The position numbers were made by a program, and so were the translations under genes. This document shows positions 17,644 to 25,762 of a DNA stretch of 64,000 bases, in pieces (positions within the stretch are counted from its first letter, which is position 1; the number at the start of each line of letters is the position of its first letter). This DNA comes from Acidovorax delafieldii (GTDB lineage Bacteria; Pseudomonadota; Gammaproteobacteria; Burkholderiales; Burkholderiaceae_C). The notes below the pieces were generated by a model, which saw nothing but the letters and a program-made list of their open reading frames with translations, had not been told where the DNA came from and did no database searches. Where the stretch lies: the NCBI RefSeq assembly GCF_007993815.1, contig NZ_VJWE01000013.1, positions 248,001 to 312,000 of the forward strand, read 5' to 3'.

Positions 17644-17657
17644 GTGACAAATGTCAC
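17644..17657. promoter_or_regulatory. Inverted repeat GTGACA-AA-TGTCAC upstream of diheme cytochrome gene
   Basis: Six-base perfect arms with a two-base centre, 125 bases before the cytochrome ATG and 56 bases after the receptor stop. A weak promoter can be drawn over it (TTGTGA at 17642 and CATACC at 17667). A dimeric regulator site is likely; the regulator is not identified. Confidence 0.45.
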
Positions 17658-17781
17658 CGGCCCCGCCATACCCTGCGGTGGTGGGGTGCCACAAACCGCT
17701 TCTTCGACTTCAGAATCCGGCGCCTGGGCATGCTGATTCGTTCAGCCCGTCCGCCACCATTCGAAGAAGAGGGATACCACC

Positions 17782-18765
17782 ATGAAACGCTGGATCAAAT
17801 GGACCGCAGGCAGCGCGCTGCTGCTGGGCGTGATCGTTGTCGCCACCGCCGCCAGCGGCCTGTACCTGGCCGAGCAAAAACGCAACCGCTACATCGACAT
17901 CAAACCCCGCCCCGTGGCCTACACCACCGATGCGCAGACCATCGAACGTGGGCGCTATCTGTATGCATCGCGTGGCTGCACCGACTGCCATGGCGCACAA
18001 GGCACGGGCCGCGAGTTCGTCAACGATGGCAAGGGCACGCGCATCGTAGGGCCCAACATCACGCCGGCTGGCGTGGTGGCGCGCTACCAGCCCGAGGACT
18101 GGAACAGCGTGATCCGCCACGGCGTCAAGCCCAATGGCCGCCCGGTGCTGGTCATGCCCAGCGAGGACTACAACCGCTTCACCAACGAAGACCTGAACGC
18201 CCTGGCGTCGTATGTGCGCCAGTTCCCCCCCAAGGAGGGCACGCAGGCCGTGATCGATCTGCCGCACCCTGCCTGGGTGCTGTATGGGCTGGGTGCGATT
18301 CCCGACGCGGCCTCGCGCATTGACCACCAGCTGGCCCCCTCGCGGCCGACGGCTGCCGGAGTGACGCTGGCCAACGGCCAGTACGTGGCCAACATGTGCA
18401 TCGGCTGCCATGGTGCCGACCTGTCTGGCGGCAAAATCCCCGGCGGCCCGCCTGACTGGCCTGCGGCGGCAGACATCCGCCCTGGCACACACAGTGCCGA
18501 CAGCGCCCTGACACGCTACCCCAACGCCGCAAGCTTTGTGGCCATGCTGCGCACAGGCAAGCGGCCTGACGGCACACCCATCCAGGTGATGCCCTTCGAG
18601 TCGCTGGGTCAGTTGAGCGATGTGGATGCGCAGGCGCTGTACCTGTACCTGAACGCACCCCCTGGCAGCGTGAAGCAGGACGTGGGCAGTGCAACGGCCG
18701 GCAGCCAAAAGAGCAGCGCCAACACCGTGCCCTCCGGACCGGGCGGGCTCAAGCTGCCAGGTTGA
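17782..18765 (+). CDS. Membrane-anchored diheme c-type cytochrome
   Basis: 327 residues. The N-terminal KRWIKWTAGSALLLGVIVV segment is an uncleaved anchor or signal. Two CXXCH haem sites are visible: GCTDCHGAQGTG at about residue 70 and MCIGCHGADLSG at about residue 212, with methionines in VLVMPSEDYN and IQVMPFESLG as likely sixth ligands. The two halves look like a duplicated monohaem domain, as in alcohol-dehydrogenase cytochrome subunits and related electron carriers. It acts in the periplasm. The C-terminus is a low-complexity Ser/Gly/Pro tail. It is convergent with the cupredoxin gene and follows the flavoenzyme operon, so it could accept electrons from either; that is inference. Confidence 0.9.
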   Translation: MKRWIKWTAGSALLLGVIVVATAASGLYLAEQKRNRYIDIKPRPVAYTTDAQTIERGRYLYASRGCTDCHGAQGTGREFVNDGKGTRIVGPNITPAGVVARYQPEDWNSVIRHGVKPNGRPVLVMPSEDYNRFTNEDLNALASYVRQFPPKEGTQAVIDLPHPAWVLYGLGAIPDAASRIDHQLAPSRPTAAGVTLANGQYVANMCIGCHGADLSGGKIPGGPPDWPAAADIRPGTHSADSALTRYPNAASFVAMLRTGKRPDGTPIQVMPFESLGQLSDVDAQALYLYLNAPPGSVKQDVGSATAGSQKSSANTVPSGPGGLKLPG

Positions 18766-18860
18766 TGGGAGCCTGTGGACGACCCAGCAGGGGGATGCCC
18801 GCAGAAACTCAGACGAAAGAGCGGGCGACGGACCACGCACTCAAAAATCGCTGCCCTGCT

Positions 18861-18899
18861 GACCCGCCCCCTTTGGACCACCCGCTGTGGTGGCGGGTC
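18861..18899. terminator. Hairpin between convergent genes (weak terminator candidate)
   Basis: Arms GACCCGCC (18861-18868) and GGCGGGTC (18892-18899) pair perfectly. The right arm overlaps the stop codon of the cupredoxin gene. There is no T-run on either side, so Rho-independent activity is doubtful. Confidence 0.3.
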
Positions 18900-19662
18900 A
18901 GCTGCCCGGGTGCTGATGTGCCTGGGGAGGCGAGACGGGCGCCTGGCTGTAAGACCCCATGGGCCCACCGGGGCTGTTGGTAGGGCCGGTGGGCGCAGCC
19001 GGCGGTGCGCGGCGCACCCGTGGCACCACGCTGAGCTGCACGGTATCCAGCACCGGGCCGGGCACCACATTCAGCGCCTTGCGCGGCAGGTCCACCAGTT
19101 GCTCGGCGTGCCACACGCGCACCTGTGCGGCGCCATCCGGCACGCTGGCAAATCGGGCAATGCCATCGTTGTCGGTCTTGAGTGTCCAGGCCGAATCGGT
19201 CACAAACACGTGGCCGCGCATGGAACCGTGCAGGTGGCAGCCCAGCAGCACCACGCCAGGGGTGTCGAGTTTGACGTCCGCAAAGTTGGCGGGCTTGCCG
19301 TCGGCCTTGCCGGCCAGGCGCAGCTCAAAATTGGAACCAGGCGCAGCAGGGGCCGCTGCAGCGGCTACGCCTGTAGGGTTGCCGCGCACATGGTGATCCC
19401 AGCGGTCCTGGTTGGTAAAACGCACGGTGGTGCCGGGCATCACCACGGTGACGGCAGGCACAAAACGCATGCGCTCCTGCTCAATGGTGGGGCTGGGCTG
19501 CAGCAGGCTGGGGGCCGCGCCCGCAGTGGCCCCGGGGTACACCACCACCACGGCGTCGGGCACCGGCTTGCCCTCGCGGTCCAGCACCTGAATTTGAACA
19601 TTTCCGGCCCAAGCGCTAGTGAATATTGCGCTAGCAGCTATTAAAAATATAGCATTTTTCAT
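18898..19662 (-). CDS. Exported cupredoxin-domain protein (methylamine-utilisation-protein-like)
   Basis: 254 residues. The signal peptide MKNAIFLIAASAIFTSAWAG is encoded almost wholly by an interspersed AT-rich repeat (19600-19662). The mature part has a carboxypeptidase-like beta segment (VQIQVLDREGKPVPDAVVVV) and then a type-1 copper site pattern: histidine in RWDHHVRGNP (residues 90-91), GCHLHGSM with Cys142, His145 and Met148. An Ala/Pro insert near residues 98-110 and a Pro/Gly/Gln-rich tail look unstructured. It is probably a periplasmic copper electron carrier. It starts four bases after the globin stop and is last in the leftward block. Similar proteins are labelled methylamine utilisation protein, but no methylamine dehydrogenase is present. 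Confidence 0.82.
   Translation of the reverse strand: MKNAIFLIAASAIFTSAWAGNVQIQVLDREGKPVPDAVVVVYPGATAGAAPSLLQPSPTIEQERMRFVPAVTVVMPGTTVRFTNQDRWDHHVRGNPTGVAAAAAPAAPGSNFELRLAGKADGKPANFADVKLDTPGVVLLGCHLHGSMRGHVFVTDSAWTLKTDNDGIARFASVPDGAAQVRVWHAEQLVDLPRKALNVVPGPVLDTVQLSVVPRVRRAPPAAPTGPTNSPGGPMGSYSQAPVSPPQAHQHPGS
19600..19662. repeat. AT-rich palindromic repeat, copy B (encodes a signal peptide)
   Basis: Shows GGCCCAAGCGCTAGT, then GCGCTAGCAGCTATTAAAAA and ATAGCATTTTT, in the same order as the copies at 31822 and 50784. Read on the minus strand it supplies the start codon and the first 19-20 codons of the cupredoxin gene. Confidence 0.75.
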
Positions 19663-19666
19663 TGTC

Positions 19667-20134
19667 TTACCGCTTGGTGATCACGTCACGGTGCATGGGC
19701 GCCAACAACGCCAGCAGGCGGTTTTGTTGAGCGAACGGTATGCCCTGGGCATCCATGGCGCTTTGCAGCACCTCCACCAGAGCGTTGAAGTGGCCCTTGT
19801 TGATGTCCATGTCGGCATGGGCCGATTTCATGTCAGCGCCTTCATATTTGCAAGGGCCCCCGCTCAACTGGCAAAACTGGTCGGTCAGGCTCTCCTTGAG
19901 GGCGGCTGGTTTGGTGTCCTTGAAGTGGCTGCCGATGCGTGGGTCCTTGACCACACGGTTCACAAAATCGTCCACCAGGCGGGTGATGCCAGGCTTTTCG
20001 CCCAGGGCCTGGTACAGGCCGGCAGGGGCTGCAGTGTTCGCCACCGGAGCCGCAGCGGTCTGCGCAAAGGCCGGGGCAGCCAGCAAGCCGCTCAGGGCGA
20101 TGGCCAGGGCGATGAGGTTTTTGGAGTGGGTCAT
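19667..20134 (-). CDS. Exported group 1 truncated haemoglobin
   Basis: 155 residues from ATG 20134, preceded by a GAGGAG box. The first 24 residues are a clear Sec signal (LIALAIALSGLLAAPAFAQT), unusual for a globin family that is mostly cytoplasmic. The globin part reads LYQALGEKPGITRLVDDFVN, then HFKDTKPAALKESLTDQFCQ and GGPCKYEGADMKSAH with the proximal-helix histidine in NKGHFNALVEVLQ. The protein would bind haem in the periplasm, perhaps handling O2, NO or haem. It is ten bases downstream of the DUF3034 gene and four bases upstream of the cupredoxin gene, so the three are one transcript. Confidence 0.88.
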   Translation of the reverse strand: MTHSKNLIALAIALSGLLAAPAFAQTAAAPVANTAAPAGLYQALGEKPGITRLVDDFVNRVVKDPRIGSHFKDTKPAALKESLTDQFCQLSGGPCKYEGADMKSAHADMDINKGHFNALVEVLQSAMDAQGIPFAQQNRLLALLAPMHRDVITKR

Positions 20135-20144
20135 GAAAATCTCC

Positions 20145-21077
20145 TCAGAAAGCGACTTGGGCCGACAGGTAGTAGCCCGTCTGGCGGCGGTTTTGGGTGA
20201 TGCCGGGCACGATGCGGCCCAGGTCCACATAGGCCAGCGTGAGCGATACGTTCTTGCTGGGCGCCCAGGCCACGAAGATGTCCTTCCAGTCGTCTTCGCG
20301 CAGCGCAGCGCCCAGGCCGGCCGCAGCGCCCAGCGCCTGCAGGTTGTTGGGCTTGAAGCGGTATTCGGCGCCCACCGCCAGGTTCTTGTTGATCAGGTAC
20401 GCCACCGAGAACTCGGGCTGCAGGCTGCGGCTGTTCTTGCCAGGCGCGGCCGAGCCAAAGCCCAGCAGGCCGTTCTGGTTGGCGTTGGTGTAGCGCAGCG
20501 TGCCGTTGACCAGCACGCTTTGCGCCAGCAGCAGCTTGGTGGCGCTCACGTACACATCGGTGCCGCTGGTTTTGGTGCCCAGAAAGTCCAGCACCGACCT
20601 GATGGAGCCCGGGTGCACCTGCTTGTGCTCCAGCCCCACCGCAATCTGGGGCATCCAGCTGTCGCTGTTGAGCACCGCGTCGCCCGCCACCTTGAGCTTG
20701 ATGCCGAGCACATCCATCTTGATGTGCTGGCCGGGTGTCACGCCAAACGGCGCAATGCCGTTGAGCGCGATCGCGGGCGAGGCATCAAAGTCCTGGCGCG
20801 CCAGCGACAGCTCCAGGCGGTCGTGCAGGCCCAGGGCCACGCCATAGCCGTTCAGGCTGTAATCCTGGGTCGCAGCACGGGTGGCATAGGCGCTGACACC
20901 CACCTCGCCCTCGGTGGCATTGCTGCCAATCACTGCCCAGGGGGTCAGCCCGCCGCCCGCCGATCCGGCGATGGTGCTGACACCACCGGTGAGCAGCAGC
21001 TTGCCGGTATCGGCCTGGGCCGCACTGCAGGCCAGTGCAACGCCAGCCAGCACGGCGATGGAAAGGGGACTCTTCAT
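20145..21077 (-). CDS. DUF3034 family outer-membrane-like protein
   Basis: 310 residues from ATG 21077 with a GAGGAG ribosome site; the open frame extends upstream but the signal peptide (IAVLAGVALACSAAQA) fixes this start. The mature protein opens with DTGKLLLTGGVSTIAGSAGG, which I recall as the DUF3034 hallmark. Alternating hydrophobic/polar strands, YRFKPNN-type turns and a C-terminal phenylalanine (YYLSAQVAF) indicate an outer-membrane beta-barrel. Function unknown; barrel proteins of this kind could be channels. It lies between the HupE-like gene and the exported globin in the leftward block. Confidence 0.82.
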   Translation of the reverse strand: MKSPLSIAVLAGVALACSAAQADTGKLLLTGGVSTIAGSAGGGLTPWAVIGSNATEGEVGVSAYATRAATQDYSLNGYGVALGLHDRLELSLARQDFDASPAIALNGIAPFGVTPGQHIKMDVLGIKLKVAGDAVLNSDSWMPQIAVGLEHKQVHPGSIRSVLDFLGTKTSGTDVYVSATKLLLAQSVLVNGTLRYTNANQNGLLGFGSAAPGKNSRSLQPEFSVAYLINKNLAVGAEYRFKPNNLQALGAAAGLGAALREDDWKDIFVAWAPSKNVSLTLAYVDLGRIVPGITQNRRQTGYYLSAQVAF

Positions 21078-21223
21078 GGGGCGCTCCTCGTGTTTGTAAA
21101 TAATTGCTACGACAGCGTCATTACGCACACGGGCGACGTCCAGATGTGAATCCAGAGTACCGCAAAGGGTCTTTAGCGCCTGATCAGGGTCCGGCCCCCA
21201 CGACGGACTGGCCACCGTTCTCG

Positions 21224-22555
21224 TCAGCCAGCGAAGGCAAGGCGCTGCACGGTCCAGTACAGCGACAGCACCAGCAACGCGACGGAGCCCCCATGCACCA
21301 CCACCGAGCGGTACCACGCCCTGCGCGCCAGTGCCACCGAGACCGCGCACCACAGGGCGACCACCATCAGTTGGCCCACTTCGACCCCCAGGTTGAACCC
21401 CGCCAGGGCCCACAACAGCGAAGCCCCCGCCACGCCCGCTTCAACCAGCACCCCGGAAAAACCCAGCCCGTGCACCAGCCCAAAGCCCAGAGCAAGCCAG
21501 CTACTGCGCAGGCCTTGGACGGGAAACAGGTTCAGCAACGCCGAGATGCCGATGCTGATGGCAATGGCGGGCTCCACCCAGTTGCCCGACACGGTGACCC
21601 AGCCCAGGCCTGCCAGTGCCAGCGTGATGGAATGGCCCACGGTGAAACAGGTCACCGTGAGCAGGAGCGCCTTGATCCCGGCGAAGCGGTCCCTGGCGCC
21701 GGAGGCCGGGGTGTCAGCGATCGGTGTGGTGCCGGACTCCGTGTGCAATGGCAGATCGCGGTGGCGGGGCTGCGGCCGCGCCAGGGAGATGGGCAGCAAC
21801 AGTGCCAGCAAAAAGGCCAGGTGGTCGTAGCCAGACAGGATGTGGTGCACCCCCTCGGTCACAAAGTGCAGCAGCGTGGCCAACCCGCCGCGTGGGGCGC
21901 CGGGCTCTGTTGCGTCCGCACCTTGAGCCCCTTCCGCACCGTCTGCCCCCGCTTGTCCTGCGCGGCTGCCCGCAGAGCGCAGGTCGGTGCCCGAGCGCCC
22001 GTCAGGGGCCAGCACGGCTGCCAGCGTCTGGCCGCTCAACGCGCCGCCCACCAGCAGGCGGTGTGTGGGGTCGATGCCCTGCATCAGGCCGTAGCGCAGA
22101 GTGACCGCCTGGGCTGGCGCACAGGGCAGCGTGGCAGCCAGCCGCGCGTAACGCCCATCGGTGCGCTGCTCCAACGCTTCAAAGCGCCAGGCAGGCACCG
22201 TCGCCGTTCCGTCGCACTGCCACAACATGCCCTGGCCCACCCACTGGACGATGGCGGGCATGGACTGTCGCACCTCGCCCCATGTGAGCTGACGGTCGCC
22301 ATCGGCATCGAGCTGCTCCAGTGCGGCATCCACATCCTTCAAGGCCACCGACAGCACAAGGCCTATCGATGCGCCCGCCCCTGCAGTGCCCAGGGATGCC
22401 GGCGCATCCGCCACCCGCAGATAGGCGTCGCTGGCCTTGTGGGCCCAGGCGCTGGGCGCCAGTGCTGCGGCAGTCAACGCGACAGCCACCATGGCCCGCG
22501 GGGAACGCCCGTGTGGGCGCAGGAGGCCCATTAACCAGTGCATGCAGCGCATCAT
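21224..22555 (-). CDS. HupE/UreJ-family membrane protein with periplasmic N-terminal domain
   Basis: 443 residues. After a signal segment (VAVALTAAALAPSAWAHKAS) comes a soluble domain of about 190 residues, then the membrane domain with the family motifs FVTEGVHHILSGYDHLAFLL, TVTCFTVGHSITLALAGLGW and LVHGLGFSGVL. The conserved His/Asp residues suggest transition-metal (nickel or cobalt in studied HupE/UreJ proteins) handling. The gene overlaps the TPR gene stop as ATGA, so the two are translationally coupled and probably form a complex. No hydrogenase or urease genes are near, so the classical role does not apply here. Confidence 0.85.
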   Translation of the reverse strand: MMRCMHWLMGLLRPHGRSPRAMVAVALTAAALAPSAWAHKASDAYLRVADAPASLGTAGAGASIGLVLSVALKDVDAALEQLDADGDRQLTWGEVRQSMPAIVQWVGQGMLWQCDGTATVPAWRFEALEQRTDGRYARLAATLPCAPAQAVTLRYGLMQGIDPTHRLLVGGALSGQTLAAVLAPDGRSGTDLRSAGSRAGQAGADGAEGAQGADATEPGAPRGGLATLLHFVTEGVHHILSGYDHLAFLLALLLPISLARPQPRHRDLPLHTESGTTPIADTPASGARDRFAGIKALLLTVTCFTVGHSITLALAGLGWVTVSGNWVEPAIAISIGISALLNLFPVQGLRSSWLALGFGLVHGLGFSGVLVEAGVAGASLLWALAGFNLGVEVGQLMVVALWCAVSVALARRAWYRSVVVHGGSVALLVLSLYWTVQRLAFAG

Positions 22556-23694
22556 TGGGCTCCCCGGGTCTGCCAGCGCGCCAGGCGCAGGTCTTGCAGT
22601 CCTGCTTGCTGCAGGGCCTGCCGCACGGCCTGGTGGGCAGCAGCGTCGCCCGACTGCTCAGAGGTCTGCAGTGCAAGCCACCAGTCGAGGGGCTCTTTTT
22701 GCAGGGCAAGGTTGGTGCGGGCCGCCTTCCATGCGGCGGCGGGTTGCCCCTGCAACCACAGCGCCAGCAAGGCACGCTCCCGGGCGTGGGCGTCCAGCCC
22801 CTCACCGCGCGCCGCGATGGCGGCAAAACGCGCTTCCAGGTCGCGCACCAGGGGCTGCCACGCGGCGTCCCCCATCAGCCGCAGGGCCTGCGCGCGCCGC
22901 AGCAGCACGGAGTCGCTGTCGGGCTGGTGCCGGAGCACCTCCAGTGCGGCGCTCGCACGATTGCGGCGCAACAGCTGGTCGGCATAGGCCAGCGCGGTGT
23001 AGCCGTCGGGGGCATCGGCCAGGCTGCGGCGGTAGGCCGCGTCGGCAGCGTCATCGCGCCCTGCGCGCTCTTCGCTCTCGGCCAGCAGCGACCCGATCCA
23101 GGCCCGCTGGGCAGCATCCCCCGCAACCTGCTGCCGCAGGGCGGTGAAGCCATTGCGTGCGGCATCGTGCTGGCCTTGCAGTGAACGGGTTTCGAGCAGG
23201 CAGGCGGTGGCATACAGCGCAGCACCGTGGCGGGCTACGTTGCGGCAGGCGGCCTCGGCGGCCTCATAGCGCGCGGCCACACGCTCCAGCGTGGCCAACG
23301 TGAGCCAGCCCTGCACCTGTGCGGGGTTGGTTTGCAAGGCGCGCTCCAGCGTGGCGCGCGCTGCTGAAAATTCATGGCGCCCTTGCTCTACGGTGGCCTG
23401 CAACACCAGCAGATCGGCCGGGGCGTCCGACTGGCCCCACCAGCGTGCCAGGGCCGCCTGTGCCCGGCCCAGGTAACGCGGGTCCGCCGTCTCGCGTGAC
23501 AGCGTGATCCAGCGCCGGGCCGTGGCGGCAGCGGCCTGGGGCGTGGCGGGGGCTGCGCTCACACGCTCGGGCAGACGCTCGACCACATCGGCATCGAGGC
23601 CGGGTGGCAAGTCCTGCGGCAAGGCCGCCAGGGCCGTGCCCGCCCATAGCACCAGGCACAAGGCCACGCACACACAGTGATGAGGTTTCTTCAT
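22552..23694 (-). CDS. Exported TPR-like repeat protein
   Basis: 380 residues from ATG 23694. A signal peptide (CVCVALCLVLWAGTALAALP) leads into an alpha-helical repeat protein; helix pairs such as ADLLVLQATVEQGRHEFSAA, PAQVQGWLTLATLERVAARY and DDAADAAYRRSLADAPDGYT have TPR spacing. Likely a periplasmic scaffold. The stop overlaps the start of the HupE-like gene, and such TPR-HupE pairs are, as far as I recall, recurrent next to DUF4331 genes. The distance from the lipoprotein gene upstream is 96 bases and holds a small hairpin. Confidence 0.8.
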   Translation of the reverse strand: MKKPHHCVCVALCLVLWAGTALAALPQDLPPGLDADVVERLPERVSAAPATPQAAAATARRWITLSRETADPRYLGRAQAALARWWGQSDAPADLLVLQATVEQGRHEFSAARATLERALQTNPAQVQGWLTLATLERVAARYEAAEAACRNVARHGAALYATACLLETRSLQGQHDAARNGFTALRQQVAGDAAQRAWIGSLLAESEERAGRDDAADAAYRRSLADAPDGYTALAYADQLLRRNRASAALEVLRHQPDSDSVLLRRAQALRLMGDAAWQPLVRDLEARFAAIAARGEGLDAHARERALLALWLQGQPAAAWKAARTNLALQKEPLDWWLALQTSEQSGDAAAHQAVRQALQQAGLQDLRLARWQTRGAQ

Positions 23695-23742
23695 GGGATC
23701 GTGACAACAGCGGATATCGAAAGAGACACAATCACCCACGCA

Positions 23743-23768
23743 CGCCCTGGCCACACCCCTTCAGGGCG
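23743..23768. terminator. Small hairpin between lipoprotein and TPR genes
   Basis: Arms CGCCCTG (23743-23749) and CAGGGCG (23762-23768) with a 12-base loop. No T-run follows on the minus strand; it may attenuate or protect the transcript rather than end it. Confidence 0.25.
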
Positions 23769-23790
23769 CAGTCAGGACATCGCGCGAGGG

Positions 23791-24042
23791 TCAGAGCCGC
23801 GAATCGGGCTCTTCAGCCTCGGTGCTGGACAGCACCAGCTGGTCCACCGCCTGAGGCTCGGCGGTGTCCGATGCGCCGCTGGCCACAATGGGCTGCACAT
23901 ACGCGAACGCGTTCACCATCACGGGGCCCCCATTGCCAGGGTCTGCCGTGTTGTCGCCGCTACCGCCCCCGCCGCAACCGGTGATGGCCAATGCCGCCAC
24001 CGAAGTGAGGGCCAGGTGCTGAATCCGAAGGTTCTTTTGCAT
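23791..24042 (-). CDS. Small exported lipoprotein of unknown function
   Basis: 83 residues. The N-terminus MQKNLRIQHLALTSVAALAI leads to a lipobox ITGC followed by GGGGSGDN, a flexible linker typical of outer-membrane lipoproteins. The rest is acidic and low in structure signals. An AAGGAG box precedes ATG 24042. It follows DUF4331 by 17 bases and is surely co-transcribed with it. No family was recognised. Confidence 0.75.
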   Translation of the reverse strand: MQKNLRIQHLALTSVAALAITGCGGGGSGDNTADPGNGGPVMVNAFAYVQPIVASGASDTAEPQAVDQLVLSSTEAEEPDSRL

Positions 24043-24059
24043 GGTGTGGCTCCTTCGGA

Positions 24060-25613
24060 TCAGAAGTTCTTGGCACCAGGCAGCGGTGGGTTCACATACG
24101 GAAACGCCGTACGGTAGTCCGTCGCCTTGGTGCGCGAGCCGTCCACAAACGCTACCCCTCCTGCCGGGGCATCACCCGGCTTGCAGCCCACCTTGAGCGT
24201 GTCCGTGGCACCCGTCACCGTGCACAGCGCACCCATGGCCACGCGCAGCGATACGTCCACCACGTCGTCGCCCAAGCGGCGGCCGTTCGGGAAGCCGGCC
24301 GCATCCCCTGCCACCACCCCCAGCGAGTTCTGCGCAGCCGCAGCCGTGGCGGCAATGCCCGTGTTCAAGCGCAGCATTTCGGCCAGGGGGCCGCCGGCAC
24401 CCAGGCCGGTGACGTTGCCGGGGCGATTGACGGTGGGCAGCCCCGTGAGGAAGGCCGTCATCAGGTCGGTACGCGGGAAATTCGTGGGGGCCTTTGCGCC
24501 AAACAGCGTCTCGACCAGCGCGGGCAGCGTGGGGTGCGTCACGTAGTCCGCAAAGTTGGCCGCATCATCCTTGGGCTTGGATGCGTTGAACTTGTCCTTG
24601 TCCTTGAGGCCAATCACCACCTCGTTGACCAGCGGCATGCCCAGGCGCGAGACCTGCGTCCATGCGCCACCGGCCTTCTCGCTGGCCTGCAGGCCCGAGT
24701 CTGGCTTGCCATTGAGCAAGCGGGCCTGGCGCAGGCTGGCAGTGGTCCAGCCGCCGATGACCTTCTCGCCCGATTCCGCCGTGAGGCAGTTGATGGGCAC
24801 TTCAACCGCGAGCGACGTCACGTTCTTGTTGGCAATCTGGCCCGCGCCGAAGGCCGCAGCATTCGACTCGCTGGTGATGACGGCGGCAGGTGCATTCACC
24901 AGATCAAAGATGGTGCCCAACGACACCGGGAACGGGTCCTGCCGCTGGCCCACAAACACCTTGCCGGGGGTGGAGCAGCCGGGGATGTTGATGCCATACA
25001 CATACTTGCCGGCATAGGCGTCGTAGGCGGCCGCATTGCCCAGCGATTTTTCACCGATGTAGTCGATGGGCTTGGTAAAGGTGGTGCCCCCACCGGCCAT
25101 GGTGATCTGCTCGCGCTTGCCGGTACGGCGGTCACCGCGCACGATGAACATCTCGTACTCTTCGCGGTAGGCCAGCGGGTCGCCCGCTGCGCCGCTGATG
25201 CCACCGGCGTTGCGCAGCGGAATGGCCACCTTCTTGCGGGCACCATCAGGACCGATATCGAGCGTGATGCCGTTGCCACCATTGTTCAGTGTGTTCTTGA
25301 AGCGGAACTGAAAGGTGATGTCCTCCGCTGCGTCGCCGTTGTTGTCGATGTGGATTTCGTACAGCGCATTCGAGTCCAGGCTGAAGTAGTTGGGGCCGCC
25401 ATAGGCATCCTGCAGCGGCAGGTAGTTGGCGATCATGGTGACAAAACCCGCTCGACCCGGTTCGTAGCTGTTGAACAGGTAGAAGTCACTGCCGTCAACC
25501 TTGGGCTGGGTCGTGATGAACGGCGCCTCGCGGTGGCTGGACGCCAGACTGACGCCCGCTGCGCTGGCAGCCAGAACAGCCAGCACGGCCAGACTGATTT
25601 TTTTCAATGGCAT
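24060..25613 (-). CDS. DUF4331 exported protein
   Basis: 517 residues from ATG 25613 with a GAGGAG ribosome site. A signal peptide (LAVLAVLAASAAGVSLA) precedes SSHREAPFITTQPKVDGSDF, then GFVTMIANYLPLQDAYGGPN and YEIHIDNNGDAAEDITFQFR, all hallmark blocks of DUF4331. The acidic IDNNGDAAED loop resembles a calcium-binding turn. Family members are large secreted or periplasmic beta-rich proteins without a known function. The gene is preceded by a very stable 10-bp hairpin in its untranslated leader (25636-25658) and follows the sigma/anti-sigma pair, which suggests that pair controls it. Confidence 0.87.
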   Translation of the reverse strand: MPLKKISLAVLAVLAASAAGVSLASSHREAPFITTQPKVDGSDFYLFNSYEPGRAGFVTMIANYLPLQDAYGGPNYFSLDSNALYEIHIDNNGDAAEDITFQFRFKNTLNNGGNGITLDIGPDGARKKVAIPLRNAGGISGAAGDPLAYREEYEMFIVRGDRRTGKREQITMAGGGTTFTKPIDYIGEKSLGNAAAYDAYAGKYVYGINIPGCSTPGKVFVGQRQDPFPVSLGTIFDLVNAPAAVITSESNAAAFGAGQIANKNVTSLAVEVPINCLTAESGEKVIGGWTTASLRQARLLNGKPDSGLQASEKAGGAWTQVSRLGMPLVNEVVIGLKDKDKFNASKPKDDAANFADYVTHPTLPALVETLFGAKAPTNFPRTDLMTAFLTGLPTVNRPGNVTGLGAGGPLAEMLRLNTGIAATAAAAQNSLGVVAGDAAGFPNGRRLGDDVVDVSLRVAMGALCTVTGATDTLKVGCKPGDAPAGGVAFVDGSRTKATDYRTAFPYVNPPLPGAKNF

Positions 25614-25635
25614 GGGGATCTCCTCGTAGGTGGAT

Positions 25636-25658
25636 GGTGGGGTGCCAAGCACCCCACC
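25636..25658 (-). promoter_or_regulatory. Stable hairpin in the 5' leader of the DUF4331 gene
   Basis: Perfect ten-base arms GGTGGGGTGC and GCACCCCACC with a three-base loop, ending 22 bases before the start codon and just ahead of the ribosome site. It has no T-run, so it is more likely a leader stabiliser, a protein-binding site or a translation control element than a terminator of the upstream operon. Confidence 0.5.
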
Positions 25659-25762
25659 TTGAATACGACGAAGAGAAACCCGTGGATTCAACGGTGGCGA
25701 CTATTCTTTTCTTTTGCCACCGGTTCTTTCAGACCTGTACGCTACTGCCTGAAACCCGGGTG

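Noticed and set aside
17644..17657. CRP/FNR-type binding site
   Set aside because: The arms contain GTGA/TCAC, but the two-base centre does not fit the wider half-site spacing of CRP or FNR sites.
18898..19662. Cupredoxin gene as evidence for methylamine oxidation
   Set aside because: No methylamine dehydrogenase subunits or maturation genes are present; the usual label is only a homology name.
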